Source of the DNA: Salipiger marinus
GTDB taxonomy: Bacteria > Pseudomonadota > Alphaproteobacteria > Rhodobacterales > Rhodobacteraceae
Direction: 5' to 3'
Assembly: GCF_900100085.1 (NCBI RefSeq)
Contig: NZ_FNEJ01000010.1
Location: 161,369 to 225,368, forward strand
Length of the DNA stretch: 64,000 nucleotides
Positions 31,989-40,860 of this stretch are shown here, piece after piece. Numbering within the stretch: the first letter of the stretch is position 1; each line of letters begins with the position of its first letter. Under the pieces are notes generated by a model that was not told the origin of the DNA, made no database searches, and was given only the letters and a program-made list of their open reading frames with translations. The position numbers and the translations under genes are program-made.

Positions 31989-32323
31989 TCCTGTCGCCGC
32001 GCGGGCGCTGACAGAAGGAAGGGCCCCGCGAGGGGCCCTCCAAGGTGGCTCGATTTTGGGTCTTCTGCCTGATCCTGTGTCCGGTTCCGCATCACTGCGA
32101 CCGGACTCTGTCGGTGCGGGACAGATGCGCGCGGACGGCGTCCGGACGCGGGTGTTGTTTTTCTGAGTGATCTGCCCCGATGGTGCCGCGAGCGGGTGTG
32201 CAATCTGCGCGTGGCCTTGGGCTGACCTTATGCGAGACGCAGCGAATCAGTCAACATATAGTTACTGGCACGAGCTGAGGCAGGCGGGATTGCGCGAATC
32301 ACCAGCACTAGCGGCGCGGGCCT
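31989..32323. other. 335-bp intergenic region between convergent zapE and folC
   Basis: This holds the hairpin AGGGCCCC-GCGA-GGGGCCCT (32020-32039, no T run), a possible zapE terminator. A segment with the imperfect dyad TGTCCGGTTCC...GACCGGACTCTGTC follows (about 32078-32112). An A+T-richer patch, AATCAGTCAACATATAGTTA, starts near 32244, unlike its surroundings. Short open frames here have no ribosome-binding site or recognisable product, and no tRNA or known ncRNA was recognised. Confidence 0.5.
32020..32039 (+). terminator. GC-rich hairpin downstream of zapE
   Basis: A perfect 8-bp stem AGGGCCCC / GGGGCCCT with a GCGA loop starts 32 bp after the zapE stop. It lacks a T tract, so termination strength is uncertain. 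Confidence 0.45.
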
Positions 32324-33601
32324 TCAGCCGTTGTCGCGCAGCACGGTCCCGGCAAGGTAAAGCGAGCCGCAGATCAGCACCCGCGCGGCAGGATCACGCG
32401 CGATGATGGTGTCCAGCGCGCTGGACACATCGGGGGCGGTGCTGCTGGCCAGACCCACGGCGCTGCCCGCCTCGGCGGTCTGGTCGGCAGAAAGCGTGGC
32501 GGGCGCGTCGGGGATCGACACGGCGGTCAGGCTGTCCACCACCCGCGCCAGCGGGCGCAGGTAGCCGGACACGTCCTTGGTGTTGAGCATGCCGCAGATC
32601 AGGTGGGTGGGCCTGCGCGGCATGTGTTCCAGCAGATCGGCCAGCGCCTCTCCGGCGGCGGGGTTGTGCCCGCCATCCAGCCACAGTTCCGCCTCGGGCG
32701 CGGCCTTGGCCAGCGGGCCCCGGCGCAGGCGCTGCATCCGGGCGGGCCAGTCGGCGCGGGTCACCGCCGCCTCGCAGGCGGCTTCGTCATGGCCCAGATG
32801 GCGCAGCGCGGCGAGCGCCGCCCCGGCATTGGCGATCTGATGCGGGCCGGGCAGGTTGGGCAGCGGCAGATCCAGCAGCCCGGTTTCATCCTGATAGACC
32901 AGCCGCCCGCGTTCTTCCCAGACATGCCAGTGCTGGCCATAGGCCAGCAGCGGGGCACCCAGACGGGCGGCGCGCGCCTCGATCGCCTCCAGCGCTTCGC
33001 CATCCTGCGGGCCGACGATGCAGGGCACGCCGCGTTTCAGGATCCCGGCCTTTTCGCCCGCGATCTCGGTCAGGGTCTCGCCCAGATACTGCTGATGGTC
33101 ATAGGAGATGGGGGTGAGGATGGTCAGCGCCGGCGTCTCCACCACATTCGTTGCATCCAGCCGCCCGCCAAGCCCGGTTTCCAGCAGCGTGACATCGGCG
33201 CGGGTGCGCGCGAAGGCCAGAAAGGCGGCGCAGGTGGTGATCTCGAAATAGGTGATCTGGTCGCCGCCATTGGCGTGCCAGCATTCATCCAGCGCGGCGC
33301 TCAGCGCGGATTCGTCGATCAGATCCCCGGCCACGCGGATGCGTTCGTGAAAGCGCACCAGATGCGGCGAGGTATAGGCATGCACGCTCTGGCCTGCCGC
33401 CTCCAGCCCGGCGCGGATCATCGCCTGCGTGCTGCCCTTGCCGTTGGTCCCCGCCAGATGGATGACCGGCGGCAGGTCGCGTTCGGGATGGTCCAGCGCC
33501 GCCAGCAGGCGCCACACCCGGTCCAGCGTCAGGTCGATGATCTTGGGATGCAGCGACATCATCCGGTCAAGGAGGACATCCGAACCGGCAGCAGTGCTCA
33601 C
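32324..33601 (-). CDS. folC: Bifunctional folylpolyglutamate synthase / dihydrofolate synthase
   Basis: The 425-residue ATP-dependent ligase adds glutamate to dihydropteroate and to folates. It has the P-loop '[17 protein letters not shown]' (51-58), '[16 protein letters not shown]', '[13 protein letters not shown]', '[16 protein letters not shown]' and '[16 protein letters not shown]', all MurD-like ligase landmarks. Its start overlaps the accD stop by 4 bp, the familiar accD-folC arrangement that couples fatty-acid and folate synthesis genes. The frame ends in the convergent gap to zapE. Confidence 0.95.
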   Translation of the reverse strand: MSTAAGSDVLLDRMMSLHPKIIDLTLDRVWRLLAALDHPERDLPPVIHLAGTNGKGSTQAMIRAGLEAAGQSVHAYTSPHLVRFHERIRVAGDLIDESALSAALDECWHANGGDQITYFEITTCAAFLAFARTRADVTLLETGLGGRLDATNVVETPALTILTPISYDHQQYLGETLTEIAGEKAGILKRGVPCIVGPQDGEALEAIEARAARLGAPLLAYGQHWHVWEERGRLVYQDETGLLDLPLPNLPGPHQIANAGAALAALRHLGHDEAACEAAVTRADWPARMQRLRRGPLAKAAPEAELWLDGGHNPAAGEALADLLEHMPRRPTHLICGMLNTKDVSGYLRPLARVVDSLTAVSIPDAPATLSADQTAEAGSAVGLASSTAPDVSSALDTIIARDPAARVLICGSLYLAGTVLRDNG

Positions 33602-34548
33602 TTGGCGGGCTTCTTCTTTGCGGGAGCGGCGGCAGGGGCGGGCACCGCTTCTGCCGCAGCCTCCGACTCGGGGGAGGGCAGGTCGCCCGCGACGGGCGGC
33701 GGCATGCCCATCAGCATGCGCAGGATCGTCACCAGTTCGGCGCGCAGGCGGCGGCGGTCGGTCACCCGGTCCAGCATGCCATGTTCCAGCAGGTATTCGG
33801 CGCGCTGGAAGCCTTCGGGCAGCTTTTCACGGATGGTCTGTTCGATGACGCGCGGCCCGGCGAAACAGATCAGCGCGCCGGGCTCCGCGATCTGGACATC
33901 GCCCAGCATGGCATAAGATGCGGTGACGCCGCCGGTGGTGGGATGGGTCAGCACCACGACATAGGGCAGCCCCGCCTCGCGCAGCATCTGCACGGCCACG
34001 GTGGTGCGCGGCATCTGCATCAGCGACAGGATGCCCTCCTGCATCCGCGCGCCCCCGGCGGCGGAGAACAGCACCAGCGGGCGCTTCGATTTCACCGCCT
34101 GTTCGGCGGCCTTGATGATGGCATTGCCGACATACATGCCCATCGACCCGCCCATGAAGGAAAAATCCTGCGCGGCGGCAATGATGGGGGTGCGTCCGAT
34201 TTCCCCGGCGGCGACCAGCATCGCTTCTTTTTCACCGGTGGTTTTCTGCGCCGTGCGCATCCGGTCGGGGTATTTCTTCTGGTCGCGGAAATGCAGCGGA
34301 TCGGCCAGCGGCTCCGGCACGTCGATTTCCGAGAAGATGCCGCCATCGAACAGCGCGGTGAAGCGTGCGCGCGGCGTGATGTGCATATGGTGTCCGCAAT
34401 TGGTGCAGACGCCAAGGTTGTCCGTCAGTTCGCGGTGGAACAGCATCGTTCCGCAAGCGTCACATTTCGTCCACAGGTTCTCTGGCATCTCGCGGCGCGA
34501 GAAGATCGAGTTGATCCGCGGACGGACGTAGTTGGTGATCCAGTTCAT
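33598..34548 (-). CDS. accD: Acetyl-CoA carboxylase carboxyltransferase subunit beta
   Basis: The 316-residue protein forms the carboxyltransferase with AccA and makes malonyl-CoA for fatty-acid synthesis. The N-terminal zinc ribbon has Cys29, Cys32, Cys48 and Cys51 ('[15 protein letters not shown]' and '[10 protein letters not shown]'). The crotonase-fold core shows '[19 protein letters not shown]', '[18 protein letters not shown]' and '[31 protein letters not shown]'. The C-terminus has a typical Ala/Pro/Lys-rich tail. The leader DNA upstream carries an inverted repeat GCGGCTT...AAGCCGC (34570-34599). It is the first gene of accD-folC. Confidence 0.96.
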   Translation of the reverse strand: MNWITNYVRPRINSIFSRREMPENLWTKCDACGTMLFHRELTDNLGVCTNCGHHMHITPRARFTALFDGGIFSEIDVPEPLADPLHFRDQKKYPDRMRTAQKTTGEKEAMLVAAGEIGRTPIIAAAQDFSFMGGSMGMYVGNAIIKAAEQAVKSKRPLVLFSAAGGARMQEGILSLMQMPRTTVAVQMLREAGLPYVVVLTHPTTGGVTASYAMLGDVQIAEPGALICFAGPRVIEQTIREKLPEGFQRAEYLLEHGMLDRVTDRRRLRAELVTILRMLMGMPPPVAGDLPSPESEAAAEAVPAPAAAPAKKKPAK

Positions 34549-34630
34549 GCGTTGCGGCCCTTACCCGGAGCGGCTTTGATTGCGGGTGACTTAAGCCGCG
34601 GTCGGGGGAAATGCAATCGCGCGCGCAGGC

Positions 34631-35497
34631 TCAGACCCGCAAGGCCAGCCGCGCGGCCAGCCAGCCCAGCCCCAGAGTCATCAGATCCGGCAGCAGCATG
34701 GCGCGCATGGCGCTGGTGTCATCGGTGTCGAAGGGCCAGAGATACAGCGCGAGCCCGGCCATGTCGCCCTGCGGGGCGATCAGGCCTATCGCCATGAAGT
34801 TGTTGACGAAATGAAAGGCGATGGCCGGCCCCAGCGTGCCGCTGCGCGCCGTCAGGTCGGCCATGGCCAGCCCGAAGACAAAGGCCCAGAGCGTGACCAG
34901 CCCGGCATTGGCGCCATAGATGGCGGGCGCGTGGTGACCCAGTGCAAAAAGCGCCGAAGGCAGCACCAGCCAGACCGCAGGCCAAGGCAGGCGCGCGGCA
35001 AGCTGGCTTTGCAGATAGCCGCGGAACAGGATTTCTTCGCTGCCGGTCTGCACCAGAAGCGCCAGCAGCGTCAGCGGCAGCAGCGCCAGCCACGTCACGG
35101 GCGGCAGGCCCGGCTGCAGATCCGCCGACAGCGGCCATGGCGGCAGCAGCACGATGACGGCGCTGAGCAGGGCCAGCGCCACGGCCACCCGCAGGCCCTG
35201 CCGAAGCGCCAGCCCGGGCGGGCCGATCAGGCTGAGGAAGGGGCGCCCGTGCAGAAGCCGCGCGCTGACCGCCGCCCCCGCCGCCATGGCCCCCATGGAG
35301 AGCAGCAGCACCAGAAGGCCAAGCGGCGAGTCGTCGACAGTCAGGCTGTCCTTGCCCGCCAAGGGCAGCAGCAGACCCAGCAGCACCTGCGCCAGACCAA
35401 AGGTCACCACGATCGCCAGCAGCAGCCCCAGCGCCAGCCGCCAGATCTCGGGGCGGCGTGCGGCAGCGGTCAGGAGGGTGAAGGACCGGTAGCTCAT
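34631..35497 (-). CDS. CPBP family intramembrane metalloprotease
   Basis: This is a 288-residue polytopic membrane protein of the Rce1/CAAX-protease-and-bacteriocin-processing (CPBP/Abi) family. The three catalytic motifs are present: 'GSEEILFRGYLQ' (Glu154, Glu155, Arg159), 'FALGHHAP' (His188) and 'AIAFHFVNNF' (His229, Asn232). It probably cleaves membrane-embedded substrates; the target is unknown. No peptide precursor gene is adjacent. It is divergent from the lipoprotein gene and separated from accD by 82 bp. Confidence 0.88.
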   Translation of the reverse strand: MSYRSFTLLTAAARRPEIWRLALGLLLAIVVTFGLAQVLLGLLLPLAGKDSLTVDDSPLGLLVLLLSMGAMAAGAAVSARLLHGRPFLSLIGPPGLALRQGLRVAVALALLSAVIVLLPPWPLSADLQPGLPPVTWLALLPLTLLALLVQTGSEEILFRGYLQSQLAARLPWPAVWLVLPSALFALGHHAPAIYGANAGLVTLWAFVFGLAMADLTARSGTLGPAIAFHFVNNFMAIGLIAPQGDMAGLALYLWPFDTDDTSAMRAMLLPDLMTLGLGWLAARLALRV

Positions 35498-35706
35498 ATG
35501 CCCTGCGATCTGATGAAAACATGTCCCGGGGGGAAGGCTGCGGCGCCTGCTGGCATGCCGGAAATGTCCGCCCCATACGGGCCAGAAGGGCGCGAATGCA
35601 CCGGGATGTCAACTCCGCCCCGGCTGGGGGGTATTCTTTCTTGTGCCACGTCAAGGGCTTCGCTATCCCGATACGGGAGCAGATACAGGGCGGGGGGACA
35701 GGCGTC

Positions 35707-36306
35707 ATGCGCCATGGGCTGAGCTTTGCGGCATATGCCGTCGCGGGTGTTCTGTCGGGCTGTGTGGCCCCGGTGGCCGGAGGCAGCGCCGGGTCGGCGC
35801 CGCTGGCGCGGGCGGCGCTGGTGTCGGGCGATGTGGTGGCGATTGGCCCCGAAGGCTATTGCGTGGATCCGGTGACACTGGCGCGGCGGCCCGGACGCAA
35901 CTTTGCCGTGGTCGCCTCCTGCCGCATTCTCAGCGATGGTGAGACCGGCCCGATGGTGGAGCCTGCCGTGATGACGGTGACGGTTGGACCACGACAGGCG
36001 ACAGCGGCCCTGCCCAGCCCGGCGGTGATGGCGGCGCAGGCGGGCCAGCGGCTGATCGGCGGCAGGGAACAGGACGGCGTGGCGCTGGCCCATCTGGCGA
36101 GCGGCGGCGATGCGGTGCTGGAGGCGGGCGATCCGCGCTACTGGCGGGCGGTGTACCGGCAGGGATCGCGCCTTGTGGCGCTGGCGCTATATGCGCCAGA
36201 GGGCAGCCCGCTGGCCGAGGAGGCCGGAGCCGAGATGCTGCTGCAGATGCAGGACCGGATGGCCGCGGCCAGCGCCGCCCCGGCTGAGGCGGACGCCGGG
36301 AACTGA
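35707..36306 (+). CDS. Hypothetical lipoprotein
   Basis: The 199-residue protein has a lipoprotein signal, MRHGLSFAAYAVAGVLSGC, with lipobox LSGC and the lipidated Cys at residue 19. The mature part, 'GDVVAIGPEGYCVDPVTLARRPGRNFAVVASCRILSDGETG', keeps two Cys that could form a disulfide, and later 'DPRYWRAVYRQGSRLVALALYAPEG' suggests a small globular envelope domain. I know no function. ATG 35707 was chosen because the signal starts there. The next gene follows in 64 bp, so an operon with the DUF6478-like gene is possible. Confidence 0.75.
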   Translation: MRHGLSFAAYAVAGVLSGCVAPVAGGSAGSAPLARAALVSGDVVAIGPEGYCVDPVTLARRPGRNFAVVASCRILSDGETGPMVEPAVMTVTVGPRQATAALPSPAVMAAQAGQRLIGGREQDGVALAHLASGGDAVLEAGDPRYWRAVYRQGSRLVALALYAPEGSPLAEEAGAEMLLQMQDRMAAASAAPAEADAGN

Positions 36307-36370
36307 CCCGGCCCCGGCGGGCCGGGACGACAGGACAGCGCGCGGGCGCAGAGGCGAGGAGCCACAGGGC

Positions 36371-37147
36371 ATGGCGGCAGGCAGCAGGGACGGATGGCTG
36401 GATCGGGTGATGACCGCCGTGGCGCTGCGGCGCTGGGGTCGCGCCGCCGAGGCCGCGCCAGAGACGGATCTGCCGCGCCTGCGCCGCCAGCGGGCCGCCG
36501 CCCGGCGGCTGAAAACCCGGCTGGACCGGTTGCTGCAGGTGGCCGAGGCGCGGCTGGCGCTGCCGCTGATCGGATCACAGGCCTTTCCGCGCCCGCAGGA
36601 TGCCGACTGGGCATGGCGCCCGGATCCGTGGTGCGGGCCGCTGCCGGTGCAGGGCCTGTGCCCGGCCCGCTCTCCGGCACGGCTGGCGGAAGGGACGGTG
36701 CTGTTTCACGACTGTCCGCGCGCCGACATCGTCCTGCGCCAGATCCGCAACACGCGGGATGCCGATCTTGCCGCCTGCGGCCTGAAGCTGGAGGTGTTCC
36801 GGTTCGAGGGATCCTATCTGTCGCTGGCCGTTGATCTGCCCGAGGCGGCGGCGCAGGGGCTGAAGCGGCGGCATCTGCTGCGGGTCGAAGCGCTGGTGGA
36901 GATGGAGCGCCCGGTGGAGATCCTCGCCCGGCTCAACATCCGCCACGGTCCCAATACCGAACAGATCGTGCGCGAACTGCCCCTGCAGGGCGACAGGGCG
37001 CGGGTCGAATTCGATCTGGCCTATGCCCGGCTGAACGAGAAGCGCGTCGATCACCTGTGGCTGGACCTGATCTTCGAGGGGCCGGAGATGTCTCAGGTGA
37101 TCCTGCGCGATCTGACCTTTTGCCGCCGCCCCCGGGCGGAGCTGTGA
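36371..37147 (+). CDS. DUF6478-like family protein
   Basis: The 258-residue soluble protein starts with an Arg/Leu-rich helical region ('RLRRQRAAARRLKTRLDRLLQVAEARLALP'). A beta-rich domain follows ('WAWRPDPWCGPLPVQGLCPARSPARLAEGTVLFHDCPRADIVLRQIRNTRD', 'LRVEALVEMERPVEILARLNIRHGPNTEQIVREL'). This matches a Rhodobacterales-specific family that I believe is DUF6478; no function is known. The domain layout suggests a carbohydrate-binding-like fold, but that is a guess. It is followed 12 bp later by a small hypothetical gene, probably in the same operon. Confidence 0.7.
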   Translation: MAAGSRDGWLDRVMTAVALRRWGRAAEAAPETDLPRLRRQRAAARRLKTRLDRLLQVAEARLALPLIGSQAFPRPQDADWAWRPDPWCGPLPVQGLCPARSPARLAEGTVLFHDCPRADIVLRQIRNTRDADLAACGLKLEVFRFEGSYLSLAVDLPEAAAQGLKRRHLLRVEALVEMERPVEILARLNIRHGPNTEQIVRELPLQGDRARVEFDLAYARLNEKRVDHLWLDLIFEGPEMSQVILRDLTFCRRPRAEL

Positions 37148-37159
37148 CGGAGAGACGGG

Positions 37160-37552
37160 ATGAGCGCTTACACGCTGACCAAGACGCGCTTTCGCGACGG
37201 GATCTGGCAGGGGCTTCTGGTGGGGGAGCCGCGCGGCATCTCCGCCCCCGAGGTGGTGGTGACGCTGGAGGAGGTGCCGCTGCGCGGCGTGACCCTGACC
37301 GAAACCGCCGATCCGGGATGCTGGGCGCTGGACGTGCCGGTGCCGGTGGAGGCGGTGGGGGACGGGGTCCGCACCTTCGTGATCCGCGACGCGGAAAGCG
37401 GCGCGCGGCTGGACAGCTTTGCCCTGATCGCGGGCGAGGCGCTGGACGATGACCTGCGCGCCGAGATCTCGCTGCTGCGGGCCGAGCTTGACCTGCTCAA
37501 GCGGGCATTCCGTCAGCACTGTCTGGACAGCGGTAAAACCCGGTCAGGTTGA
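37160..37552 (+). CDS. Hypothetical protein with C-terminal coiled coil
   Basis: The 130-residue protein has a beta-rich first part ('YTLTKTRFRDGIWQGLLVGEPRGISAPEVVVTLEEVPLRGVTLTE') and a helical, coiled-coil-like end ('LDDDLRAEISLLRAELDLLKRAFRQH'), with no signal peptide or membrane segment. It lies 12 bp behind the DUF6478-like gene and ends 56 bp before the DMT transporter. It is probably a partner of the DUF6478-like protein; I do not recognise the family. Confidence 0.65.
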   Translation: MSAYTLTKTRFRDGIWQGLLVGEPRGISAPEVVVTLEEVPLRGVTLTETADPGCWALDVPVPVEAVGDGVRTFVIRDAESGARLDSFALIAGEALDDDLRAEISLLRAELDLLKRAFRQHCLDSGKTRSG

Positions 37553-37608
37553 TTGACCTTCCCGCTGCCAGCGTCCAAGCTGAGCCGGTCGCCTCATCCG
37601 GAGTTCTT

Positions 37609-38526
37609 ATGCCCTCGCCCCTGCTCGGCATTGCGCTGAAACTTGCCTCTGTCGTGCTGTTTGTCGTGATGTCGGCGCTGATCAAGGCCGCCTCGGACGA
37701 GGTGCCCACCGGGCAGACGGTGTTTTTCCGCTCTTTCTTTGCCATGCCGGTGATCCTTGTCTGGATCCTGTGGCGGCGCGAGCTGTCGAGCGGGCTGCGG
37801 GTAAAAAGCGTGTCGGCGCATTTCCTGCGCGGCATCGTGGGCGCGGGCGCCATGGGGTTCAACTTTGCCGCACTTGGCCTGCTGCCGCTGCCCGAGGTCA
37901 CGGCGCTGAGCTATGCCGGGCCGCTGCTGACGGTGATCTTTGCCGCCGTGCTGCTGGGGGAAAAGGTGCGGATTTTCCGCATGAGCGCGGTTCTGATGGG
38001 GCTGGTGGGCGTGGTCATCGTGATGTGGCCGCTGCTGACCGTGTCGGACGTGAACCGGGCGGTGCTGTGGGGGGTGATCTTCATGATGGCCTCGGCGGTG
38101 CTGCGGGCGCTGGTGCAGATCCATATCCGCCGCATGGTGGCGACCGAACAGACCGCCGCCATCGTGTTCTATTTCTCGCTGACCGCGACGCTGCTGTCGC
38201 TGCTGACCATCCCCTTTGGCTGGGTGATGCCGGGGCCTGCGGATCTGGCGCTGCTGGTGGGGTCGGGGCTGATCGGCGGGGTGGCGCAGATCTGCCTGAC
38301 CGCAGGCTACCGCCATGGCGAGGCGGCGCTGCTGGCGCCTTTCGACTATGCGTCGATCCTTGTGGCGATCCTGATCGGCTATGTGGTGTTTTCCGACGTG
38401 CCGACGGTGTGGATGCTGGTGGGATCGGCGGTGGTCATCGCCTCGGGTGTCGCCATCATCCTGCGCGAACATGCGCTGGGGGTGAAATCGTTCAAGGCCC
38501 GGCAGGGGATGACCCCGCAGGGCTGA
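37609..38526 (+). CDS. DMT (EamA) family transporter
   Basis: The 305-residue protein has ten hydrophobic segments in two EamA repeats: 'GIALKLASVVLFVVMSALIKAASDEVPTGQTVFFRSFFAMP' and later 'MASAVLRALVQIHIRRMVATEQTAAIVFYFSLTATLLSLLT'. Related proteins export amino acids or metabolites. ATG 37609 stands 7 nt after CCGGAG; an in-frame TTG at 37549 would add 20 unlikely residues. A 45-bp tandem repeat array follows the gene. Confidence 0.88.
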   Translation: MPSPLLGIALKLASVVLFVVMSALIKAASDEVPTGQTVFFRSFFAMPVILVWILWRRELSSGLRVKSVSAHFLRGIVGAGAMGFNFAALGLLPLPEVTALSYAGPLLTVIFAAVLLGEKVRIFRMSAVLMGLVGVVIVMWPLLTVSDVNRAVLWGVIFMMASAVLRALVQIHIRRMVATEQTAAIVFYFSLTATLLSLLTIPFGWVMPGPADLALLVGSGLIGGVAQICLTAGYRHGEAALLAPFDYASILVAILIGYVVFSDVPTVWMLVGSAVVIASGVAIILREHALGVKSFKARQGMTPQG

Positions 38527-38547
38527 TCCCTGCGGCGCGGTCGAGGA

Positions 38548-38700
38548 GGGCGCTGCCCCCCGTCTGCCACAGGCAGACATAGCGTCATGGAAGGGGGCTC
38601 TGCCCCCGCCTGCCACAGGCAGACATATGTCATGAAAGGGGGCTCTGCCCCCGTCTGCGCTGGCGCGCAGACTCCCCCGGAGTTTAGGGGCAAGATGAAG
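38548..38700. repeat. 45-bp tandem array of paired hairpins, ending in the inverted copy of the 2671 motif
   Basis: Three units start at 38548, 38593 and 38638 (period 45). Each has a G-rich hairpin (GGGGGC-TCT-GCCCCC type) followed by a second one (GTCTGCC-ACA-GGCAGAC type) and a short AT-richer spacer (CATATGTCATGAAA). The last unit has a diverged second hairpin (GTCTGCG...CGCAGAC) and runs into CCCCGGAGTTTAGGGG CAAGATGAAG (38675-38700), the exact reverse complement of 2671-2696. It sits between convergent genes. Confidence 0.8.
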
Positions 38701-38702
38701 CC

Positions 38703-40019
38703 TCAGAGATCGAAGAGGGCTGCCGTGACATAGGCGGGCGCCAGCAGGGCGCGGCGCAGGCGGCCCAGCGGAAAGCGCGCGGGCGGGGTGCGGAGCGCTG
38801 CGGGCAGCGGGGGCGGCGCGCCGCGGATCATCTCCGCCATCAGCCTGCCGACATGGCTGCCCATGGCGACGCCATTGCCGTGATAGCCCATGCCCGCGAA
38901 GAGGCCGGGATGGCCCGGCACCGGCCCGGCATAGGGGGTGAGATTGGCCATCAGGCAGACCAGCCCCGCCCATTCATGGGTGATCTGCACGTCCCGCCAT
39001 GCCGGGAACATGGCGGTGAATTCGCGGCGGATGCGGCGCGAGATCGCGGCCTGCGCGCGCGGCGTGGCGGTGAGCCCGCCGCGCATCCCGAAGAGGAAGC
39101 GGTTGTCGGGCAGCAGGCGGAAGTAGTGCAGCAGCTGCCGGGTGTCATAGGCCATCTGGCGCGAGGTCCAGCCCTGCGCCTGCCGCTGCGCCTCGGTCAG
39201 CGGGGCGGTGACGATGACGCTGGACTGCACCGGCAGGTAGCGGGCGGCGAGCCAGTCGGGCAGATCCTCGGAGGAATAGCCGTTGGTGGCAAGCAGAACC
39301 CGGTCCGCCGTCACGCTGCCTGCGGCGGTGTCGAGCTGCCAGCGGCCCGCGATGGGGCGCAGCCGGGTGACGGGGCTATGGGCGTGAAGCGTGGCCCCCG
39401 CCTGCTGCGCGGCCCGGGCGAGGCCCGCGTGATATTTGCGCGGGTTGAGCGCGAAGCCCAAGGGCACGGTCAGCGCGCCGTGAAACGGCCCGGCCAGACC
39501 TTCGGCGGCCAGATCGGCGGCGCCGGTGAGCTGCGGCGTGACACCGTAAAGCGCGGGGATCTCCTGCGCCTCGGCCTGCAGCTTCTGCCAGGCGCGGGGG
39601 CTGTGGGCGAGCAGGGTTTCGCCCTCGGAATGGGTGTCGGCGTCGATCGCATGGGTCTGCAGCAGATCCGCGACCGTGTCGATCGCGGCCTTCTCGCAGG
39701 CCCGCCACTCGCGCAGCCCGTCTTCGCCGAAGCGCTTGCGCAGGACGGAGGCCGGGGCCTTGGCGCCGCCCAGACAGCAGAAGCCGCCATTGCGCCCCGA
39801 GGCGCCATAGCCGGGGTGATCCGCCTCCAGCAGGGTGACCTGCACGCCCGCCTGCGCCAGATGCAGCGCTGCGGAAAGCCCGGTGAAGCCGCCGCCGATC
39901 ACGGCGACTTCGGTCTGGCGGGAGCCGGGCAGGCCGGGCCAGCTGCCGGGCGGCACGGTGTCCGCCCAGAAACAGGCGCCCTGCGGCCCGTAGGCCGCGG
40001 CTTCGTAGATGCGTTTCAT
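38703..40019 (-). CDS. FAD-dependent oxidoreductase, gamma-glutamylputrescine oxidase-like (PuuB-like)
   Basis: The 438-residue DadA/PuuB-type flavoprotein has the dinucleotide motif 'VAVIGGGFTGLSAALHLAQAGVQVTLLEA' and 'GYGASGRNGGFCC', both typical of PuuB-like oxidases. It ends with 'AGPVPGHPGLFAGMGYHGNGVAMGSHVGRLMAEMI'. The likely substrate is gamma-glutamylputrescine or another polyamine derivative. This rests on its place next to a putrescine-type ABC importer on the same strand; other amine substrates cannot be excluded. The gene starts 22 bp after the end of the second permease gene. Confidence 0.83.
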   Translation of the reverse strand: MKRIYEAAAYGPQGACFWADTVPPGSWPGLPGSRQTEVAVIGGGFTGLSAALHLAQAGVQVTLLEADHPGYGASGRNGGFCCLGGAKAPASVLRKRFGEDGLREWRACEKAAIDTVADLLQTHAIDADTHSEGETLLAHSPRAWQKLQAEAQEIPALYGVTPQLTGAADLAAEGLAGPFHGALTVPLGFALNPRKYHAGLARAAQQAGATLHAHSPVTRLRPIAGRWQLDTAAGSVTADRVLLATNGYSSEDLPDWLAARYLPVQSSVIVTAPLTEAQRQAQGWTSRQMAYDTRQLLHYFRLLPDNRFLFGMRGGLTATPRAQAAISRRIRREFTAMFPAWRDVQITHEWAGLVCLMANLTPYAGPVPGHPGLFAGMGYHGNGVAMGSHVGRLMAEMIRGAPPPLPAALRTPPARFPLGRLRRALLAPAYVTAALFDL

Positions 40020-40041
40020 GTTTGCCCGATGGTCTTTCTGG

Positions 40042-40860
40042 TTATTCCGCCCGGATGGCCGCCTGTTCGTCGCGGGCCTGCGACACGGCGGCGCGTTTGG
40101 TGATGATCGAGGCGGCCACCACCCCCACCGTGACCACGGCGATCATCAGGGTGGACAGCGCGTTGATCTGCGGGCTGACCCCCAGACGCACGGCGGAGAA
40201 GATCTTGATGGGCAGGGTGGTCGCCGAGGGGCCGGTGGTGAAGCTGGCGATGACCAGATCGTCCAGCGACAGGGTGAAGGCCAGCAGCCAGCCCGAGATC
40301 ACCGCAGGCGCGATGATCGGCAGGGTGACCAGCCGGAACGCCTCGAACGCGGAGCAGCCCAGATCCAGCGCCGCCTCTTCCAGCGAGCGGTCGAAGGAGG
40401 TGAGCCGCGAGGACACCACCACCGAGACGTAGCACATGGCGAAGGTGGTATGGGCCAGCACGATGGTGAACACGCCCCGGTCGATGTTGAGCCCGATGAA
40501 GAGCAGCAGCAGCGACAGGCCGGTGATCACCTCCGGCATGACGAGCGGCGCGTAGATCATGCCGGAAAACAGCGTGCGCCCGGAAAACCGCCCCGCGCGC
40601 ACCAGCACATAGGCCGCCATGGTGCCCAGCACCGTGGCGAGGGTGGAGGAGAACACCGCCACCTTCACCGTCACCCATGCCGCGTCCAGAAAGGCCTGAT
40701 CGCGCAGCAGTTCGCCATACCATTTGGTGGAGAAGCCCGCCCAGACCGTGACCAGACGGCTTTCGTTGAAGCTGTAGACCACCAGCAGGATCATGGGCAG
40801 GTAGAGAAAGGCAAAGCCCAGGGTCAGAGAGGTGGTGTTGAACCAGGAAAAGCGTCTCAT
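40042..40860 (-). CDS. potI: Spermidine/putrescine-type ABC transporter permease (PotI/PotC-like)
   Basis: The 272-residue inner-membrane permease has six hydrophobic segments and the EAA loop 'LEEAALDLGCSAFEAFRLVTLPIIAPAVISG'. The start 'RRFSWFNTTSLTLGFAFLYLPMILLVVYSFNESR' and 'FTLSLDDLVIASFTTGPSATTLPIKIFSAVRLGVSP' are PotI/PotC hallmarks. The ATG at 40860 overlaps the stop of the other permease by 4 bp. It forms the membrane channel with PotH. Confidence 0.92.
   Translation of the reverse strand: MRRFSWFNTTSLTLGFAFLYLPMILLVVYSFNESRLVTVWAGFSTKWYGELLRDQAFLDAAWVTVKVAVFSSTLATVLGTMAAYVLVRAGRFSGRTLFSGMIYAPLVMPEVITGLSLLLLFIGLNIDRGVFTIVLAHTTFAMCYVSVVVSSRLTSFDRSLEEAALDLGCSAFEAFRLVTLPIIAPAVISGWLLAFTLSLDDLVIASFTTGPSATTLPIKIFSAVRLGVSPQINALSTLMIAVVTVGVVAASIITKRAAVSQARDEQAAIRAE

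Noticed and set aside
32167..32406. Possible small gene running into folC (antisense end)
   Set aside because: It has no ribosome-binding site or recognisable features, and its second half is the antisense of the folC end.
38548..38700. CRISPR array or tRNA cluster suggested by regular hairpins
   Set aside because: The 45-bp units are nearly identical throughout, with no unique spacers, and no cloverleaf can be drawn.
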